This document shows, in pieces, positions 60,018 to 64,000 of a DNA stretch of 64,000 bases. The notes below the pieces were generated by a model. That model saw nothing but the letters and a program-made list of their open reading frames with translations. It ran no database searches and was not told where the DNA came from. Position 1 is the first letter of the stretch, and every line of letters begins with the position of its first letter. Source of the DNA: Sphaerolaimus hirsutus (lineage: Eukaryota; Nematoda; Chromadorea; Monhysterida; Sphaerolaimidae); assembly GCA_964036195.1 (NCBI GenBank), contig OZ038450.1, positions 26,042,794-26,106,793 on the forward strand. Direction: 5' to 3'. The translations under genes and the position numbers were made by a program.

Positions 60018-60543
60018 AATCTAGCTGAGTAGATGTGAGTTGAGAGATTAGAGGCTGAGTTTATGGGAATTGACAAATTGGGGCTAAGTTTATGGGAGTT
60101 GACAAATAGGGAATTAGTTCATGGGAGTTGACAAATTAGGGGCTGAGTTTATGGGAGTTGACAAATTATGACTGAGTTTATGGGAGTTAACAGACTGGGG
60201 CTAAGTTTATAGGAGTTGACAAATTAGAGATTGACTTGACATCAGTTGTCAAATTAGGGGCAAATTGTCAACTAACTAGGAGCTGACTTTATAGGTGCTG
60301 ACAAATTACGGGCTGAGTGTATTGGAGTTGACAAATTAGGGCTGGGTTGACAGGAGTTGACAAACTTTGAACATGACTGCTTAAAACTTTAACAAACATT
60401 TGAAATGTTGTTGTATTTAAATATATAAACTCACAGATGTTGCAGTTGGCAAATGTTTTCCACCAATAAAGTACACCCTGTCATTGAAGAGTACACCACC
60501 TGTATTAATAACATTTGCATCCCATTCCCCAGTGAATGGACCC
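58201..60543 (-). CDS. Kelch-repeat protein, 3' part (4 exons visible)
   Basis: Minus-strand exons 60543-60435, 59663-59527, 58553-58465 and 58361-58201 join in phase to about 165 codons ending in TGA at 58201-58203. The repeat grammar is clear: FNDRVYFIGGKHLPTATS, then WSVDKYLTTWIQETDLP with GSRVKATTLNDKIYAL, then a spliced IYE-YDANAMTW strand, and a last LHTIGGAAQ with IYDPINDVWKTV. Kelch blades form a beta-propeller used for protein binding, often as a substrate adaptor or actin-associated factor. A final acceptor at 58362 is the second of two close CAG sites and is chosen by phase. Introns host a hAT-like element (58752-59497), a TTTC microsatellite and a minisatellite. More 5' exons must lie beyond 60543, possibly past the window. 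Confidence 0.8.
58752..59497. mobile_element. hAT-like element, CGATATTCGATAT-array family, TSD ATGTGTAT
   Basis: TAGGGTTGGGACGATAT to ATATCGTCCCAACCCTA, 746 bp. The flanks ATGTGTAT (58744-58751) and ATATGTAT (59498-59505) match at 7 of 8. Both ends hold TCGATATTCGATATCGAT words. A splice-flanked segment inside it (about 59224-59160, minus) is probably chance. Confidence 0.75.
59984..60017 (+). repeat. (TTTC)n microsatellite
   Basis: About eight uninterrupted TTTC units in a kelch-gene intron. Confidence 0.95.
60020..60370 (+). repeat. GAGTTGACAAATTAGGGG minisatellite
   Basis: About 11 imperfect units of roughly 25-35 bp built on GGAGTTGACAAATTAGGG and CTGAGTTTATGG, varying in length. Intronic. 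Confidence 0.85.
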
Positions 60544-60635
60544 CTGGCAGAGTTGTTATAAACATATACCTATCTATGTTTCCCCAAACCTGGCAAGGCC
60601 AACACCCCAAACTCAAACCCAGGGGATGTATGTAT

Positions 60636-61424
60636 CAGAGTTGTTAAAATACCGGTATTTTTGGAAAGTGTAAGTGTAAGTGTAAATACACTTTCCAAAT
60701 TTCGAGTATGGATACCAAAAGAGTAAGGTATTTTAAAAATACTTAGGAAAGTGTAAAAAAAGTGTAAGTGTAAAAATTTTTTTAGAAATAGCTCTCCTGT
60801 TGAGCATTAGAAAACACCACTGTTTTCACCTTTATATCAATTTTTGTCATTTTCATGCATTATTTCACATTTACTGCCTTTTATGAAACATTTCAGACTG
60901 TAACAAATACTGTAGTGGTATGAATTTCCCTAATAATGACACTTTTTCAGTGTTGATATTTTACTGATTAAGCAATGCGATACACACTGTTTAAATGCAA
61001 GAATGGACATGCAGCAAATGTCAATGCAAAAGCCAGTTGACTTTGTGTCCAGCTGGTGAATTTCTATTGATCTTGTCCTTTTTACAGAAGTATGATGCAA
61101 CTGTAGGATACCATGAGTACTGATCAAAGGTTGGAGATCAAAGGCCAGTTTGTATGTTTGCCATGTTTTCTACATTCAATGCATAACTGCATGTGTGCAC
61201 TGTGCAAATATTTTTTTGTACATGACCCTATTTTATACTTTCTCAAAAGTATAAAACAGGGCCATCTGAAAGAAAAAAATACACTTTCTGTACCCGGGTA
61301 TTTTGCTCAGGAAAGTGTAAAAAAAGTGTACGGGTATTTTATGAAAGTGTAAGTGTAAGTGTAAATATAAATACCCATTTACCCGGGTATTTCGGGTAAG
61401 TGTAAATACACTTTCGCAACTCTG
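60636..61424. mobile_element. hAT-like element, AAGTGTAAGTG-array family, TSD GTATGTAT
   Basis: CAGAGTTGTTAAAATACCGG to CGCAACTCTG, 789 bp, with GTATGTAT at 60628-60635 and 61425-61432. AAGTGTAAGTGTAAGTG words and complements fill both ends. Related sequence is in both palindrome arms (about 24300-24465 and 30700-30880). Confidence 0.8.
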
Positions 61425-61432
61425 GTATGTAT

Positions 61433-61766
61433 TACCTCGAAATACCCCCACGGGTATTTATTATTTTGCCAGCAAGATTTGAGGGGGGTTAATTCATGGA
61501 GGGCGAGGGGGGGCTTTTTTGAGGGGGTATTATTCATCAGAAATTTTCATAAGGGACGTAATAAATACTACGCATTTGCATACCCAAAACAGGTAATAAA
61601 TAGGGTTTGGATGATATGACCTTTCTATATTGATATTCGATATTCAATATTGTTTACTGAAACTCGATATTCAATGTCAATATGATATGGATCCTCAATA
61701 TCGATATTAAATATTCGATATAAAAAATGGTCGATATCCAATATTCAATATTCGATACGATATCGG
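61433..61766. repeat. Partial TACCGTATTTCC and CGATAT-array copies
   Basis: TTACCTCGAAATACCCCCAC begins a fragment running to about 61560. A diverged CGATATTCGATAT array follows at 61607-61766, without TSD. Confidence 0.5.
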
Positions 61767-63012
61767 GTGGGCGCGCCAGCGCTATCCCTCGCTGCCGATG
61801 GAGGGTGCAAGCGACCCACCCATAATATGGTCAGAGACAGCAAAATGCGGAAATTTGGAAATTGAAACTCAAATAACTTTAGAACACCATTAGATAAAAG
61901 AAAACCGGCAAATCCATTGGAAAGCCCGTGTCCGAAAGTACATTGACTCCAATTTTGAAACCGATTGGTTGAACCGGAAAAAAGTTATTCAAGAATTTCG
62001 TTCTGAAGTGCTGTTCTTGTTCTTGTTGTTGTTCTTGTTGTTGTTGTTGGGATGAAAAACTTCAAACTGCAAAAACTTCCCTATAACACGACCGATTTTC
62101 ATGAATAATGGCTCATATGAAAGAGCATGTGATGCCATTTATTATTTTATAAAAAATTTTTTACAGGCTCCGCCCACTTTAGGACAGTAGCCGTTTGAAA
62201 TTTTCAAACATGAATAAATTCAAAATTTGAATACAAAGTTGGCAATAAAAAATAATTTGTTGATGTGCGCAGTGGCAAGAGCTTTCAAATGAGCCATTTT
62301 CTGTCAATTTTGTTTGACATTTAAAAGAGTAATCAAGTTTGCATGTTTTGAGTAATATGCGCAATACAGACCGCCAGTAGAATAAAAAGCATGTGAATGA
62401 GGATTTCAATATCATATTGTTATTTTTGAATTATTATAAATATTCAGCATATCACTAAGCGAAGGAGTACATGCATGCCAAATTTGAGCCAAATCGAAAT
62501 AAATTTACACACGCCCCCAAGAAATATGCATGGGTGTGTGTAACCGTGTTGCAGAAATTTTGTGCATGCAAATTTGGTGTTAATTAACTTAATTTACATG
62601 CAATCAACCCATACACACCAATTACTGACTTTTGACAATTTTAATTTTTTGCTGGGGCCTGTGTAAATAGCCTATTTTCTCTATGTTTATTTAGTATTGT
62701 ATTTAACTTTCAACTTTTGCTAAGTTTTTACATATAATTGTTTTTTGTTTTTGTTATAATTTTTTACTATTTACACTTTTTATTTTATTTTATGCATATT
62801 TAGATGATTTTCATAATTGTATTCCTATAAAACAATCCTTAATACACTTTTTTGTTGATTTTCAATTTTATGTAATACTTTTTTGTTAAGAAAAAAATAT
62901 TTAAATTTTTAAGTACTTTGTGGAGTACACACTATACAGTTTTCTGAATCATGACATCATTTCTCATATTTATAATAAATACATATCTTAGTGGGCCCTG
63001 TGGCCCCAAAAA
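61767..63012. other. Non-coding stretch with GTT-rich low complexity
   Basis: A GTTCTTGTTGTTG tract lies near 62010-62050. The rest is AT-rich with no supported exon. The minus ORF at 62179-62415 lacks any supporting context. Confidence 0.4.
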
Positions 63013-63495
63013 AGAAGTATATCTCACAAAAAATGGCTAAAGCCAAAAAAAGTGGACACTGCACCAATCTATTGCAGTCAGGTGTATGCATTTGAATGCA
63101 GAAAAGAAGTATATCACTTATTTATACTATCCTACATTGTGTTTATCAGTTTGAGCTCTGAAAAGGAGTATATCACATAATGTTGCACAGTGCGGTCGAG
63201 CTCTTAAAAGAAGTATATAAAAGGTTTCTTCAAGGAACAGTGGTGAAATGTAGTACAATTTCACCCAACTTTATCACACCAGCGCGAAACCTTTGATATA
63301 AATACTTCTTTTAATAGCTCAACCACACTGTGCAACATTATGTGATATAATCCTTTTCAGAGCTCAAAGTGATAAACACAATGTAGGATAGTAAGTGATA
63401 TACTTCTTTTCTGCATTCAAATGCATACACCTGACTGCAATAGATTGGTGCAGTGTCCACTTTTTTTGGCTTTAGCCATTTTTTGTGAGATATTG
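63013..63495. repeat. Palindrome with about 220-bp arms
   Basis: The sequence from GTATATCTCACAAAAAATGG to about 63240 is mirrored to 63495. AAGAAGTATAT recurs four times per arm at intervals of roughly 50-110 bases. The centre near 63250 is GTAGTACAATTTCACCC. The arms are nearly identical. Confidence 0.85.
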
Positions 63496-63603
63496 TATGA
63501 ACCCTAGTAATAAATGTGCCAAAACAGGATTTATGTGGACATAAAATCGTAGATATCTAGCTACACAAACTACCTCTGCAATACAAATCACCTGTAAAGC
63601 CGG

Positions 63604-63944
63604 AATTAGAGCTCAGCGTCGATTCGACGTGAAATGACGACGTGAAATGACGTCGTGAAATTAATTACACGAGTATTGCAAGCAGCAGTCTGACGTGAAA
63701 TGTCAAGTTGTTCCCTGACACTGTGACGTGAAATGATGATGACGTGAAATGATAAAAATTGAATTTTTCAATTCGCTCTAGTTGTGGCTGATAACACTCA
63801 GTATTGGACATGATAAAGGTATTGATTCATATATTATCCTTAGAAAATTGTAGACCCGTAGCATGATCCACACTCGTGTAATTAATTTCACGACGTCATT
63901 TCACGTCATCATTTCACGTCGAATCGACGCTGAGCTCTAATTCC
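63604..63944. repeat. GACGTGAAATGA foldback element
   Basis: Inverted ends of about 60 bases (GGAATTAGAGCTCAGCGTCG and complement) enclose GACGTGAAATGACG words and a unique core. Its layout matches the word-array elements. Confidence 0.8.
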
Positions 63945-64000
63945 CGCTTTATAAATGCACCATGTACATTGCATACATTGATTACATTGATTTCGGGGGG

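Noticed and set aside
60930..61127. Additional kelch exon on the minus strand
   Set aside because: The segment lies inside the hAT-like element 60636-61424 and lacks kelch grammar.
1..64000. tRNA and rRNA genes
   Set aside because: I looked for tRNA arms with A/B-box motifs and rRNA-like conserved blocks and saw none I could support by eye.

Overview
The window looks like an AT-rich, intron-bearing animal genome, probably a marine invertebrate. Protein-coding exons are short and joined by GT-AG introns of mostly 55-95 nt. There is a kelch-repeat gene and a PAN/apple-like gene, and most of the remaining DNA is transposon-derived. Species cannot be named from sequence alone. Two 200-N gaps (27942-28141 and 41986-42185) show it is a scaffolded assembly. 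Exon boundaries below were worked out by hand from splice consensus and reading-frame phase.

Region 1 (1-18.3 kb) is gene-dense. At the left edge is a capsid island: a partial gene (1-784), a small basic protein (1122-1679), and a nine-exon gene (2043-3957) that I read as a Polinton/Maverick-type double-jelly-roll major capsid protein carrying one in-frame TGA. Next come three multi-exon genes I cannot place in a family: a ~1.5-1.55 kaa secreted or signal-bearing coiled-coil/Q-rich protein on the minus strand (4548-9564), a type I membrane protein on the plus strand (11047-15174), and a ~398-aa Cys-pair protein (16644-18220).

Region 2 (18.5-40.1 kb) is one giant imperfect palindrome with arms of roughly 9-11 kb and a central ~0.9 kb that includes the first gap. 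Each arm carries an intact three-exon copy of a PAN/apple-like Cys-rich gene. Because the arms are duplicates, each serves as the empty-site control for transposons inserted only in the other.

Region 3 (40.1-49.6 kb) is almost entirely nested transposons. Many have 8-bp target-site duplications and hAT-like termini. They carry dense subterminal arrays of short, family-specific words (GGCGCC, GGTGCC, CGATAT, AAAATAAAAT, AAGTGTAAGTG and others).

Region 4 (49.6-64 kb) holds a five-exon, 257-aa multi-pass membrane protein (49654-52640), two small membrane ORFs (56401-56936), the 3' half of a kelch gene (58201-60543, minus), and further elements and foldbacks.

The most striking observation is that a small inverted-repeat element (terminus reading CTGGGGGCAGTCCCAAGCC inward) exactly fills an intron at 12355-12547. 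Its terminus also supplies the 3' splice site of an intron at 52411-52553 in another gene. This is introner-like behaviour.
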